This document shows, piece after piece, positions 36,990-45,519 of a DNA stretch of 64,000 bases. The stretch is from Deltaproteobacteria bacterium (GTDB lineage Bacteria > Myxococcota_A > Polyangia > Nannocystales > Nannocystaceae). Under the pieces are notes generated by a model that was not told where the DNA came from, did no database searches, and saw only the letters and a list, made by a program, of their open reading frames with translations. Both the position numbers and the translations under genes were made by a program. Numbering within the stretch: position 1 is the first letter of the stretch; the number at the start of each line of letters is the position of its first letter. The DNA lies in NCBI GenBank assembly GCA_016709225.1, contig JADJEE010000002.1, forward strand, positions 930,001 through 994,000, written 5' to 3'.

Positions 36990-37349
36990 TCAGAGCGCAT
37001 GCATCGCGAGGTCGGCGAGCAGGCTCAGGCCGCTCATCATCGCCGCCGCGCCCAGCGCCCAGCCGAAGCTCTCGATCTCGAGGCTCTTGCTGACCGCATC
37101 GACGATCTCGAGCAACACCGCGTCGACGAACCATCGCGTCAGGAATGCCAGCAGGAAGCCGAGGCCGAGGGTACCGATGCCGATGGCGACGAACAGCAGC
37201 CAACCGATGAGCACGTTGAACAGCCCGAACAACGTCGCCACGATCACCGCGCCGCCGAAGCCGCGAACGCGAAAGCCCGGCAGCAACGCCGCGGTCGCGA
37301 ACACGATGAGCGAGAGCACCAACCAGCTGATGAGAAGATGGAGGATCAT
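36990..37349 (-). CDS. Small 4-TM protein, phage_holin_4_2-like
   Basis: The 119-aa product is almost entirely hydrophobic with four predicted membrane segments (residues about 4-24, 28-52, 56-78, 94-115). The pattern LVLSLIVFATAALLPGFRVRGFGGAVIVATLFGLFN matches the Mycobacterial four-TM family named phage_holin_4_2, which in ordinary bacterial genomes is a membrane protein of unknown function, not a prophage lysis gene. GAGG lies just before ATG 37349. It shares the strand and a 24-bp spacing with the downstream-encoded gene pair, so it is probably cotranscribed with the barrel gene next to it. Confidence 0.8.
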   Translation of the reverse strand: MILHLLISWLVLSLIVFATAALLPGFRVRGFGGAVIVATLFGLFNVLIGWLLFVAIGIGTLGLGFLLAFLTRWFVDAVLLEIVDAVSKSLEIESFGWALGAAAMMSGLSLLADLAMHAL

Positions 37350-37373
37350 GGCCGTGATTCCTTTCGGGTGGCG

Positions 37374-38057
37374 TCAGCCGAACGTGCCGCCGAGGTGGAG
37401 GCCGAAGAGCACCTGGTGGGTCGGCGCGACGTTGCGCTCGGGGGTGTTGCTGCACGTCGTGGTGTCACCGCGACGCTGACACACGCGCCGCTGGGTATTG
37501 AAGATGAAGTCGACCTCGGCGCCGAGGAAGAAGCGCCTGGTGAGGAACACGTCGACCGTGGGGCCGGTGAGGAACGAGAAGCCCTGCGAGAGGTCGCGAT
37601 CGCGGCCGTGGTCGAGATGGAAGACTTGGCGCCCGAAGCCGGGCGCGATGTTGAGGCCGAAGTCGAAGCGCCAGATCGGCAGGATCGGCCGGAACATCAC
37701 CGCGAACGTGTGCTGTGCAGCGCTGCGATAGCCCGAGTCGCCGTCGACACGGTAGTCGGGATTGAACATCCCGTAGCGGTACATGCCGCCGAACATGAAC
37801 CACTTCACCGGGCGATAGCCGAGCGCCACGCCAGTGCCGAAGGACGGCCGCGTGCCGCCCTGCAGCAGCACGCCATCCTGGCGACACGGCGCGCGACCGG
37901 GGATGCAGCCCGATCCGCCGATCATGCCTTCGATCTGACCGCCGCGCTTCTGCACGTCGGCCGCCGACGCGGTGTTGCTGACGCTCGCGAGGGCGAGGCC
38001 ACCGAGGACGGTGAGGGCCAGGGGTGCGGTGCGACGGACGGTGCGGTGCATGGTCAT
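37374..38057 (-). CDS. Small outer-membrane beta-barrel protein
   Basis: The 227-aa product starts at ATG 38057 with GGAG 5 nt upstream (ATG 38051 is the alternative). A cleavable signal ends SNTASA-A. The mature chain has paired amphipathic strands ending in aromatic residues (GYRPVKWFMFGGMYRYGMF, RFDFGLNIAPGFGRQVFH, RRFFLGAEVDFIFN, HQVLFGLHLGGTFG), as in 8-stranded OmpA/OmpX-like barrels. Cysteine pairs (SGCIPGRAPCRQ, RVCQRRGDTTTC) suggest loop disulfides. Ligand unknown. It precedes the 4-TM gene on the same strand. Confidence 0.72.
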   Translation of the reverse strand: MTMHRTVRRTAPLALTVLGGLALASVSNTASAADVQKRGGQIEGMIGGSGCIPGRAPCRQDGVLLQGGTRPSFGTGVALGYRPVKWFMFGGMYRYGMFNPDYRVDGDSGYRSAAQHTFAVMFRPILPIWRFDFGLNIAPGFGRQVFHLDHGRDRDLSQGFSFLTGPTVDVFLTRRFFLGAEVDFIFNTQRRVCQRRGDTTTCSNTPERNVAPTHQVLFGLHLGGTFG

Positions 38058-38283
38058 GGACTCCGATGGCGGCGCGCGTCGATCCCCGCGGTTGACATGC
38101 GGAGCTTCGCGACGTCGCGCTCGGATCGAGGGCGACTGCAACCATCGGGCCGACCGTGCGGGGACGCAGCATTCGCCCGCACGCGGGCGCCCCGGAAGCA
38201 CGCGCACGGCTTCGCGCGTGCTCAGGCGCTCGGTCGGGCTCCAGCGCGCACGCACGGATGGCCCTCGTGCGCGCGCGCGGGCA

Positions 38284-39000
38284 TCACCCGGGGCACAGGC
38301 CCTGGCCCGGGTGGTCCTCGCAACAACCGGTCTGCACGGTGCCGTCGGCGCAGTCGGACGCCAGCTGCAGTGCGCTCGCCTCGTCGAGATCGTCGTTGCA
38401 CACGCACACCGGCTGGCAGCAGGCCGCGCCGATCGACGACATCGGCGTGCAGCTGAAGCCGGTCATGCAGTTGGTGTCACCGTCGGCGACGCAGTCGGCG
38501 TCCGACTCGCAGACCGCACTGCACATCGAGCGCGCGCGAAAGTAGTCGACGCCGAGGCGACACGCGCTGGTGTCGGGATCACAGACGAAGCGATCCCCGC
38601 CGATGGCGTTGCACTCGGCATCGGTGGTGCAGAGACCTGCCTGCGCGACGACATCGTCGGCGTAGAGGCAGATGTCGCCGCCGCACGCCGGCGCCGGCGT
38701 GGTGAGCAGCCGTGACTCGGGCACGTGCTCGGCGTCGAGGCCGTGGTCGCAGGGGCGGCCGATGTCGGGCAGCACCGCGCCGGTGCCGTCGGCACCCGAG
38801 GCGCTGGCCGACGCGTCGGCGGACGCCACCTCGCTTGCGGTGGCGTCGTCGCTGGCGGAGCCCTGATCGGTGTCGAGGTCACCGAGGTCGACGCCCTTGA
38901 CGGTGCACGCGCACAGCAGCGCCGCGGCGAGCAGTGGGATGGGAGCGAGTCGCAGAGGTCGTTGCATGGGGAGTGGTTTCCCGGCTCGCGTCGTCGTCAT
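38284..39000 (-). CDS. Cys-rich lipoprotein closing a sigma operon
   Basis: The 238-aa product starts at ATG 39000, fixed by the 4-nt overlap (ATGA) with the upstream stop; ATG 38967 is a fallback. The signal ends LLAAALLCAC. The S/A/D-rich linker is followed by a domain with about 16 cysteines in the arrangement TTDAECN, ESDADCV, SSIGAACCQPVCVC. The closest pattern in this window is the lipoprotein at 7257-7847. It is the last gene of a four-gene operon with an ECF sigma factor, so its production is presumably tied to that sigma pathway. Confidence 0.72.
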   Translation of the reverse strand: MTTTRAGKPLPMQRPLRLAPIPLLAAALLCACTVKGVDLGDLDTDQGSASDDATASEVASADASASASGADGTGAVLPDIGRPCDHGLDAEHVPESRLLTTPAPACGGDICLYADDVVAQAGLCTTDAECNAIGGDRFVCDPDTSACRLGVDYFRARSMCSAVCESDADCVADGDTNCMTGFSCTPMSSIGAACCQPVCVCNDDLDEASALQLASDCADGTVQTGCCEDHPGQGLCPG

Positions 39001-39803
39001 TGCAGCCCGCAGTTCTCCCGCAGCAACGCACGGTACGCGGCCGCCTCGGATCGCTCGAGCAGCGTGCGCGCCTCGGCACGACCCTGCGCCGGGGCGCCGC
39101 TGCGACACAGCGCGGCCGCACGAATCGCGGCGGCCTCGATCGCGAGCGCACCGGTCGGGAAGCGCCGGCGATGCTCGGCGATGCGGGCGATCGCCAGCGT
39201 GGGCTCGCCGCCATCGAGCGCCTCGCGGGCCTGTGCGATCGCATCGAGCTCGGCGCGTAGCGAGTCGCCGGGCCGCGCTGCGTCGGCGGGCACGATCGCT
39301 TCGGCAGCGCGCGACGCGTCGGCGGGCCCCGGCGACTCGCGGGGCCCGGACGCGCCGGCCGACAGGTCGTCCGTTGGTGCCGACGATGCGGGCGATGGCT
39401 CGCGTGGCGACGGCGCGTGCACGGGCACCGACGACCCCGTCGGGTCGACGTGCAGCCGCGGCAGCTCGGCCGGCAGGGGTGCGCCCGCGGGCGCAGCTCC
39501 CCAAACCGCCGATGCATCGGCGTCGCGACTGGCGTGCGCACTCAGCTCGTGATCCGGCCCGACCGCAGCCACGCACGCGTCGGGGGCCGGTCGTGCCAGC
39601 CACACCGCTGCGGCCGCGGCCGCGAGCGCGGCGAGGCCCCACCACCACGCGCCGCGACCCGGGCGGGCGAGCGGCTCGGGTGCCTCGTCGTCGGGGCTGC
39701 TCTGCAAGCGCGCCCACGCCCGCGCCGCGTCGTCGTCGTGGGGCGCGATCGCATCGCGGTAGTCCGCGAGCAGCTGTCGTCGACGGTGCTCGTGCGTGTT
39801 CAT
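38997..39803 (-). CDS. Membrane-anchored partner of ECF sigma factor
   Basis: The 268-aa product starts at ATG 39803, overlapping the sigma stop as ATGA. A short cytoplasmic head (MNTHEHRRRQLLADYRDAI) is followed by a transmembrane helix near 50-68 (WWWGLAALAAAAAAVWLA), a P/S/A/G-rich spacer, and a C-terminal set of helices (ARIAEHRRRFPTGALAIEAA) ending in RENCGLQ. The layout equals that of the FecR protein at 3420-4436, whose C-terminus also ends in a CG motif (LDCGD), but here no FecR domain is visible. Anti-sigma function is inferred from coupling and topology. Confidence 0.75.
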   Translation of the reverse strand: MNTHEHRRRQLLADYRDAIAPHDDDAARAWARLQSSPDDEAPEPLARPGRGAWWWGLAALAAAAAAVWLARPAPDACVAAVGPDHELSAHASRDADASAVWGAAPAGAPLPAELPRLHVDPTGSSVPVHAPSPREPSPASSAPTDDLSAGASGPRESPGPADASRAAEAIVPADAARPGDSLRAELDAIAQAREALDGGEPTLAIARIAEHRRRFPTGALAIEAAAIRAAALCRSGAPAQGRAEARTLLERSEAAAYRALLRENCGLQ

Positions 39804-40432
39804 GTCGGCTCCGGTTCCGAGGTGACGAGCGCGGGCGAGCGGCCGTCGAGGGCCGCGACGAAGGCCGCGAAGGCCCGCCGCGCCACCCGCAGTCGCGTGT
39901 GCAGCGTGCGATGGTTGACGCCGACGATCGCTTCGACCTCGCGGGCGGTCATGCGCTCGATCTCCATCATCACGAACACCTCGCGCTGCGGTGGCGGCAG
40001 GCCGTCGAGGAAGCGCGCGATCGCGGCCGCGGCCTCGGAGCGCGCGACGCCGTCGTCGGGCAGCATCGCGGGCTCGGGCTCGGGTACGACCGCGAGCCGT
40101 CGCGCGTGTCGCCAGGCGGCGCGCCGGTGGTGCAGCACGAGGTTGCGCGTGATGCCGGCGAGCCACGCCCGCACGCCGCGCTCGACCGCGAGGGTACAGA
40201 GCCGTCGGCGCACGACCAGGAAGACCTCGTGCACGAGATCGTCGAGCGCCGCGCGCTCGACCCCGAGCGCCCGCGCCAGCCGCCACACGAACGCGAAGTG
40301 CTCGCGGTAGATCGCGGTGAACGACGGCGCGCGGTCGTCGGGATGGTGGCCGTGCTGGGGATCTCGCACCTCGGAGGGGTGGTTTCCCGCCTGCACGGAG
40401 AAATCGCGAGGCCCCCTCCGGCGGGCACTCAC
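39800..40432 (-). CDS. ECF RNA polymerase sigma factor
   Basis: The 210-aa product starts at GTG 40432, which overlaps the upstream stop as GTGA; the long open frame before it has no sigma similarity. Region 2: FTAIYREHFAFVWRLARALG, DDLVHEVFLVVRRRL, RAWLAGITRNLVLHHRR. Region 4: LPPPQREVFVMMEIERMTAR, then EVEAIVGVNHRTLHTRLRVA. The order in the operon is barrel-like protein, sigma, membrane partner, lipoprotein, all joined by 4-nt overlaps, a strong sign of coordinated dosage. Confidence 0.9.
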   Translation of the reverse strand: MSARRRGPRDFSVQAGNHPSEVRDPQHGHHPDDRAPSFTAIYREHFAFVWRLARALGVERAALDDLVHEVFLVVRRRLCTLAVERGVRAWLAGITRNLVLHHRRAAWRHARRLAVVPEPEPAMLPDDGVARSEAAAAIARFLDGLPPPQREVFVMMEIERMTAREVEAIVGVNHRTLHTRLRVARRAFAAFVAALDGRSPALVTSEPEPT

Positions 40433-41469
40433 AGTCGCACCGCCAGGCCCAGGGCCGCGCGCACGCCGGCAGGCGCGACCTCGCCGACGTCGCGCCCGCC
40501 GATGTCGAAGCGATGACGCGACAGCGGCACCACCACCGCCACGGCGACGAAGGCACCGAAGCGCCCGGCGAACGCGCGCTCGAAGCGTGGGCCCAGGGCC
40601 AGCGCGAGCCACGGGACCCCGCGGCCGCGCAGGTCGACACCGCGGGTGCCCTGCGCGTGCAGGCGGCCGACCTCACCACTGCCGCAGCCGCCCATCGCCC
40701 ACGCACCGACGACCCCGAGGCCGCACAGCTCGAGCCCGCCGGCGAGCACGCGATGACGCGCCGCCGGGACCTCACCCACGGTGCGATCGATCGCGTAGAC
40801 GACCAAGCCCTGCGCGCGCAGCCGCGGCCAGTGCACGCCGACGTGTGCGAGCAGTGTGCCGCCGATGCCCGGCACCGCGCGCGCATCGACGCCGCCGGCG
40901 AGCTCGAGCGCGACGCGGGGTCGCGCGATGCGACCGTCACGACCCGTCGTGCGGGGTCGTGCGTCGACGGCCGCGGTCGCCGCAGGCACCTCCGTGGTGA
41001 TCGCGGGCCCGCCCGTGGTGATCGCGGCGATGTCCGGGGTCACCGCGGGCATGTCGGGGGCCGAGGACGTGGGCGTCGCAGGCTCTGGCACTGCCATCGG
41101 ATCGGGCGGCGAAGTTTCGGCGCCCGCGCGACCATGCACCTCGTCGATGGATGGTGGTGGTGCGGCCGGACCTGTGGCCGCGATGGTGATCATGAGTGCA
41201 GCGGCCTCTGCGAGCTCGCCGCAGTCGTCGGCGACGAGCTCACGCGATGCGGCGCCGTCGGGGGTCTCGATCTGCAGCCGCAGCGCGAAGCCGCCGCGTG
41301 CCGCCGCGACCACGCGCCCGCGCACGCGGACCACCGCGGTCGCAACGGTCGACCAGCGCTGCTCGAGATCGTGTCGCAGCGCCTGCGCATCCGGGCAGCC
41401 GGCGGGTGCCTCCCAGTCGAGCGTCAGCTCCGGCGCGCCGACGAGCGCAAGCCACCACGCAAACCACAC
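40429..41469 (-). CDS. Barrel-like exported protein, sigma-cassette head
   Basis: The 346-aa product (GTG 41469) has a short hydrophobic leader (MWFAWWLALVGA). The N-terminal 100 residues (APAGCPDAQALRHDLEQRW, DDCGELAEAAALMITIA) form a small Cys-pair domain; a P/T/A-rich spacer follows; the C-terminal half (PRVALELAGGVDARAVPGIG, PWLALALGPRFERAFAGRFG, RAALGLAVRL) alternates like a membrane barrel. The architecture repeats that of the protein at 2187-3410. It is the first gene of the four-gene sigma operon. No family name is known to me. Confidence 0.6.
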   Translation of the reverse strand: MWFAWWLALVGAPELTLDWEAPAGCPDAQALRHDLEQRWSTVATAVVRVRGRVVAAARGGFALRLQIETPDGAASRELVADDCGELAEAAALMITIAATGPAAPPPSIDEVHGRAGAETSPPDPMAVPEPATPTSSAPDMPAVTPDIAAITTGGPAITTEVPAATAAVDARPRTTGRDGRIARPRVALELAGGVDARAVPGIGGTLLAHVGVHWPRLRAQGLVVYAIDRTVGEVPAARHRVLAGGLELCGLGVVGAWAMGGCGSGEVGRLHAQGTRGVDLRGRGVPWLALALGPRFERAFAGRFGAFVAVAVVVPLSRHRFDIGGRDVGEVAPAGVRAALGLAVRL

Positions 41470-41695
41470 CTCGATGCCTCGATCCCGGCGCGCGACTTCT
41501 GCGGCCGCCCGTCAGGGTCTCACGACTCGCGCGTCATGGACGTTCCCCACGCCGGGCGCTCGTCCGCGACGACGCGAGCCACGCGGCCCGGGCACGCCTG
41601 CGACGTGCCCCGCCGACGGCCTGCACGCAGCGAACGCGCGCATCCCCGGGTTGCGCCGCGTCGCATCGAACGGCCACACTCGTGAAGGATCGAGG

Positions 41696-42715
41696 GTGGC
41701 AGGCTTGGCGCAGCAATGGTGGTGGTGTCTGGTGGTGATGCTCGGTGGGGGGTGCCCCGCCGAGCCCGACCCTCCGGAGGGCGAGCTCGGAGCGTTCGAG
41801 CTCGCGATCGAGACCCAAGACGGCGCGTTGCTCAGCGTGTGGGGCCGTGCCGCCGACGACGTGCTCGCCGTCGGCGGACAGCAGGCGTCGCTCGCCGACG
41901 CCGGCAACGCGCTGATGCTGCACGGCGACGGCGAGGCCTGGACCAAGGTCGAGCTGCCGGCCGACACGCCGTTGCTCAACTGGGTCTGGGGGCAGGGCGG
42001 CACCACCTGGACCGTCGGCAACGCCGGCGCGGCGCTGCGCGACGACGGTGGCGGCTGGCAGCCGCAGCCGACCGGCGTGGACGCGCCTTTGTGGGGTGTC
42101 TGGGGCAGCGCCGTCGACGACGTGTGGGCGGTCGGTGGCGACGCGTTCACGGGGCCGCCGGTGCTGGTCCACTTCGAGGGCGACAGCTGGCACAGCGTCG
42201 ACGTGCCGCCGCTCGATCGCGACGCCAAGGCGCTCTTCAAGGTCTGGGGCACCGCCGCCGACGACGTGCACGCGGTCGGCGATGCGGGGGTCATCCTGCA
42301 CTTCGACGGCACGGCGTGGACGCAGTCGCCCTCCGGCACCGGTAACGATCTCATCAGCCTGTGGGGCACCGGCGCCGACGACATCGTCGCGGTCGGTGGC
42401 CGCGCCAACGGCACGCTCGCGCGCTTCGACGGCGCCGCGTGGACGGTGCAGACCCTCGGTGCGCTGCCCGGCTGCAACGGCGTGTGGGTCGACACATCCG
42501 GCGACGCAATCGTCGTGGGCGATCGGGGCACCATCGCGACGTTGAGTCCCGGCAGCTTCGAGTTCGAGACCACCAAGGTCGCCGGCGTGCTGCCCTACGC
42601 GCTGCACGCGGTGTTCGGCTTCGACGACGGCACGCGCTTCGCCGTCGGCGGCAACCTGCTGGAGCCGCCACCGTGGCGAGGCGTGCTGGTGTCGCGCACG
42701 CGCGCTTCGCCGTAG
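41696..42715 (+). CDS. VWG-repeat propeller lipoprotein
   Basis: The 339-aa product starts at GTG 41696 with AAGGA 6 nt upstream. The leader MAGLAQQWWWCLVVMLGGGC ends in lipobox GGGC. The mature chain has six or more repeats of the myxobacterial pattern VWGxAxDDVxAVGxxGxxxHxDGxxW: VWGRAADDVLAVGG, VWGSAVDDVWAVGGDAF, VWGTAADDVHAVGDAG, LWGTGADDIVAVGGRA. These form a beta-propeller thought to act as a binding scaffold. The downstream tetraheme gene begins 60 nt later on the same strand. Confidence 0.8.
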   Translation: MAGLAQQWWWCLVVMLGGGCPAEPDPPEGELGAFELAIETQDGALLSVWGRAADDVLAVGGQQASLADAGNALMLHGDGEAWTKVELPADTPLLNWVWGQGGTTWTVGNAGAALRDDGGGWQPQPTGVDAPLWGVWGSAVDDVWAVGGDAFTGPPVLVHFEGDSWHSVDVPPLDRDAKALFKVWGTAADDVHAVGDAGVILHFDGTAWTQSPSGTGNDLISLWGTGADDIVAVGGRANGTLARFDGAAWTVQTLGALPGCNGVWVDTSGDAIVVGDRGTIATLSPGSFEFETTKVAGVLPYALHAVFGFDDGTRFAVGGNLLEPPPWRGVLVSRTRASP

Positions 42716-42774
42716 TCATCGCCGGCGCAGCCGCGAGCCACAGACGTTCGTCGTAGATGTTGGAGAGATGGGTC

Positions 42775-45060
42775 ATGAAGATGCGACTTGATGCACGTGC
42801 TCGAATCCCGTGGCTGTTCGCCGGGCTGCTGCCTGCCTGTCACGATCCCGTGGCGCCCGAACCCGCGCTCGCCGACGACATCTTCGCCGAGCTCGGCGAG
42901 GTGCTGCCCTCGGCCACCACCGAGCAACGCGCGACCTTCGTGCGCGGACAAGCGGTCGCGCGTCGACGCATGACGCCCGACGACGGCCTCGGCCCGCTGG
43001 TCAACGTGGCCTCCTGCGGCGCGTGCCACGAGCGTCCGGTGCTCGGCGGCAGCGGCCCGCGCTACCGCGACTTCTACCTCGAGGGCACCACGCTCGCCGA
43101 CGGCACCTTCGTGGCCGCGCCCCACGGCGGCGTCGTCACGGCCTACGGTGTGTCGGGCGCACCGACGCGGCCCGGCCTCACCGACGGCGTCAACCTGCAG
43201 GCGCGCCGCAACCCCATCGCGTTCTTCGGCGTCGGACTGCTGGCCGAGCTGCCCGCGGAGGCGATCCTCGCCAACGAGGATCCCGACGATCGCGACGGCG
43301 ACGGCATCAGCGGCCGCGCCAACTATGATCGCGGCTTCGTGGGCCGCTTCGGTCGCAAGTCGCAGACGGTGAGCATCGAGGGCTTCATCCGCGGGCCGCT
43401 GAACAACCACCTCGGCATCACCACCAATCCCCTCACCGACGCACAGAAGGCCGCGCTGCCGGTCGACTCGACCGCGCCCGCCGATGGCGACGTGCCGCGG
43501 CAGGCCGCCGCCCCCGACGAGCCGCTGGTCGACGACGACGCGCACCCCGATCCCGAGCTCTCCGGGGAGGACCTCTTCGACCTGGTGTCGTTCTCGATGC
43601 TGCTGGCCGTGCCCGCGCCGGACGAGCCGACCGAGCAGACCCTGCGCGGTGCGGATCACTTCGATGCGATCGGCTGCGCCGATTGCCACGTGCGCGTGCT
43701 CGTGGGCCCACGCGGCGGCCTGCCGCTGTACTCCGACCTGCTGCTGCACGACATGGGCGACGCAATGGCCGATGGCATGCAGCAGAACCTCGCCAGCGGT
43801 CGCGAGTTCCGAACCCAGCCGCTGTGGGGGCTGTCGAAGCTCGGCCCTTATCTGCACGATGGCCGCGCCGACACCCTCGCCGAAGCGATCGCGGCCCACG
43901 ACGGCGAGGCTGCGCGCGCGCGCGAGGCCTTCGAGGCGCTGGGCGCCGGCGAGCAGGACGAGCTGGTGGCGTTCCTCGGCAGCCTCGGCGGTCAGGACTC
44001 GAGCGGGCTGTTGCCGATCGACGCGCCGATCCCCGAAGCTGGCGAACCCGGCGCGCCGCCGCCACTCGACGACCAAGGGCGCGAGGCCTGGCTCGCCGGC
44101 CGCGAGCTGTTCGATCGCAACATGGCCGTGACCGCCGGGCTCGGGCCCTACTTCAACGGCGACAGCTGCCGCGCGTGTCACTTCGATCCCGTGATCGGTG
44201 GCGCTGGCCCGCTCGATGTCGACGTGATGCGTCACGGCACCCTCGGCGGCGGCTCCTTCGTCGCGCCCACCTACGGCACCATCTTGCACAAGCTGTCGGT
44301 ACCGGGGCTCCCGCGCCGCGAGGCCGGCCCCGACATCGATGTCTTCGAACGCCGACAGCCGCCGAGCGTGCTCGGCCTTGGTCTCATCGATGCCATCGCC
44401 GAGGCGACGATCATCGCCGGCGAAGACCCCGACGACAGCGACGGCGACGGCATCAGCGGCGTCGCATACCGGCTGCCCGATGGCCGCATCGGCCGCTTCG
44501 GCTGGAAGGCCCAGGTGCCCTCGCTGCGCGAGTTCTCGCGCGACGCCATGTCGGCGGAGCTCGGGCTCACGGTGCCCGTCGAACCAGGGCTGAGCTTCGG
44601 CAGCACAGCCGACGACGACGCCAGCGCCGACCCCGAGATCGACAGCGCGAGCCTCGATCACCTCACGTTCTTCATGTCCCATCTCGCGCCGCCGGTGCCC
44701 AAGGCCGCGGTGCCCGAGGGTCGCGCGGTGTTCGACAGCATCGGCTGCGGCGACTGCCACACGCCGGAGCTCGCCGGCGCCGACGGTCCGGTGCCGCTGT
44801 TCAGCGATCTGCTCCTGCATCAGGTCTGCGATGACGACACGCCCGGCATCGTCGACGGGCCCGCGAGCATGCTCGAGTTCCGCACGCCGCCGCTGTGGGG
44901 CCTCTCCGACACCGCACCGTACATGCACGATGCGAGCGCCGTCGATGTCGAGGCCGCGATCGTCGCGCACCGCGGCGAGGCCGAAGACGCGCGCGCCGAG
45001 TACGACGCGCTGTCGGTGGCGGAGCGCGAGGCCCTGCTCGCGTTCCTCGAGGGGCTGTGA
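42775..45060 (+). CDS. Tetraheme protein: tandem DUF1111 di-heme units
   Basis: The 761-aa product starts at ATG 42775 (GGAG 9 nt before; ATG 42757 is an alternative). The leader ends LLPAC, suggesting lipidation. It has four CxxCH heme c sites: C81-C84-H85, C301-C304-H305, C465-C468-H469 and C658-C661-H662. The two halves repeat the same order of motifs: CxxCHxxPVxGGxGP, PPSVLGLGL/IAFFGVGLLA, DPDDxDGDGISG, RFGxK, DxIGCxDCHxxxL and LWGLSxxxPYxHDxxA, the hallmarks of the DUF1111 di-heme oxidoreductase-like family. So two family units are fused head to tail. Redox role in the envelope by family; substrate unknown. Confidence 0.88.
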   Translation: MKMRLDARARIPWLFAGLLPACHDPVAPEPALADDIFAELGEVLPSATTEQRATFVRGQAVARRRMTPDDGLGPLVNVASCGACHERPVLGGSGPRYRDFYLEGTTLADGTFVAAPHGGVVTAYGVSGAPTRPGLTDGVNLQARRNPIAFFGVGLLAELPAEAILANEDPDDRDGDGISGRANYDRGFVGRFGRKSQTVSIEGFIRGPLNNHLGITTNPLTDAQKAALPVDSTAPADGDVPRQAAAPDEPLVDDDAHPDPELSGEDLFDLVSFSMLLAVPAPDEPTEQTLRGADHFDAIGCADCHVRVLVGPRGGLPLYSDLLLHDMGDAMADGMQQNLASGREFRTQPLWGLSKLGPYLHDGRADTLAEAIAAHDGEAARAREAFEALGAGEQDELVAFLGSLGGQDSSGLLPIDAPIPEAGEPGAPPPLDDQGREAWLAGRELFDRNMAVTAGLGPYFNGDSCRACHFDPVIGGAGPLDVDVMRHGTLGGGSFVAPTYGTILHKLSVPGLPRREAGPDIDVFERRQPPSVLGLGLIDAIAEATIIAGEDPDDSDGDGISGVAYRLPDGRIGRFGWKAQVPSLREFSRDAMSAELGLTVPVEPGLSFGSTADDDASADPEIDSASLDHLTFFMSHLAPPVPKAAVPEGRAVFDSIGCGDCHTPELAGADGPVPLFSDLLLHQVCDDDTPGIVDGPASMLEFRTPPLWGLSDTAPYMHDASAVDVEAAIVAHRGEAEDARAEYDALSVAEREALLAFLEGL

Positions 45061-45515
45061 GGCGAGCGATCGCGGCCTCGCTGTGGCTGCTGCCGCTGCC
45101 CGCCTGCGACGGCGCCGCGGCGTGCTCCGAGGACGCCCGCGCGCAGCGACTCGACGCCCACGTGTCGCTCACCATCGATGGCGTCCCGCTGGTCGCGGAG
45201 CTGGCCGACACCGACGCTGCGCGCGAACGCGGCTGGCGCTACCGGAGGTGCGATCGCGAAGCGCTGTTGCTGCGCCACGACCCCGGCAGCACCGCCGCGC
45301 CGCTGCCGGTGTGGGGCTGCGCGCTGGTGGACCCGATCGACGTCGCCTTCATCGCCGACGGCCGCGTCGTGCGGTGGCACGCCGGCCTCGAGCCCTGCGA
45401 TCGCTGCGACGCGGGCTGTCCGATCGTGGGCGACGACCTCGAGGTCGACGGCGTGCTCGAGCTCGACGCCGGTGCGTGGGAGTTCGCGGTCGGTGACACC
45501 GTGATCGGGCTGTGA
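45057..45515 (+). CDS. DUF192 family protein
   Basis: The 152-aa product starts at GTG 45057, overlapping the tetraheme stop (GTGA). A leader ASLWLLPLPAC suggests a lipoprotein. The remaining 130 residues match the DUF192 beta fold: LVAELADTDAARERGWRYR, VDPIDVAFIADGRVVRWH and LELDAGAWEFAVGDTV, lacking the usual GMLFVF/WMKN strand details but with all flanking motifs. Family function is unknown. Cysteine pairs (CDRCDAGC) could bind metal or form disulfides. Translational coupling suggests a helper role for the tetraheme protein. Confidence 0.75.
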   Translation: MRRAIAASLWLLPLPACDGAAACSEDARAQRLDAHVSLTIDGVPLVAELADTDAARERGWRYRRCDREALLLRHDPGSTAAPLPVWGCALVDPIDVAFIADGRVVRWHAGLEPCDRCDAGCPIVGDDLEVDGVLELDAGAWEFAVGDTVIGL

Positions 45516-45519
45516 TCCC

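Noticed and set aside
36990..37349. Holin-type annotation suggesting a prophage
   Set aside because: The family name is historical; neighbours are chromosomal lipoprotein and barrel genes with no phage genes.
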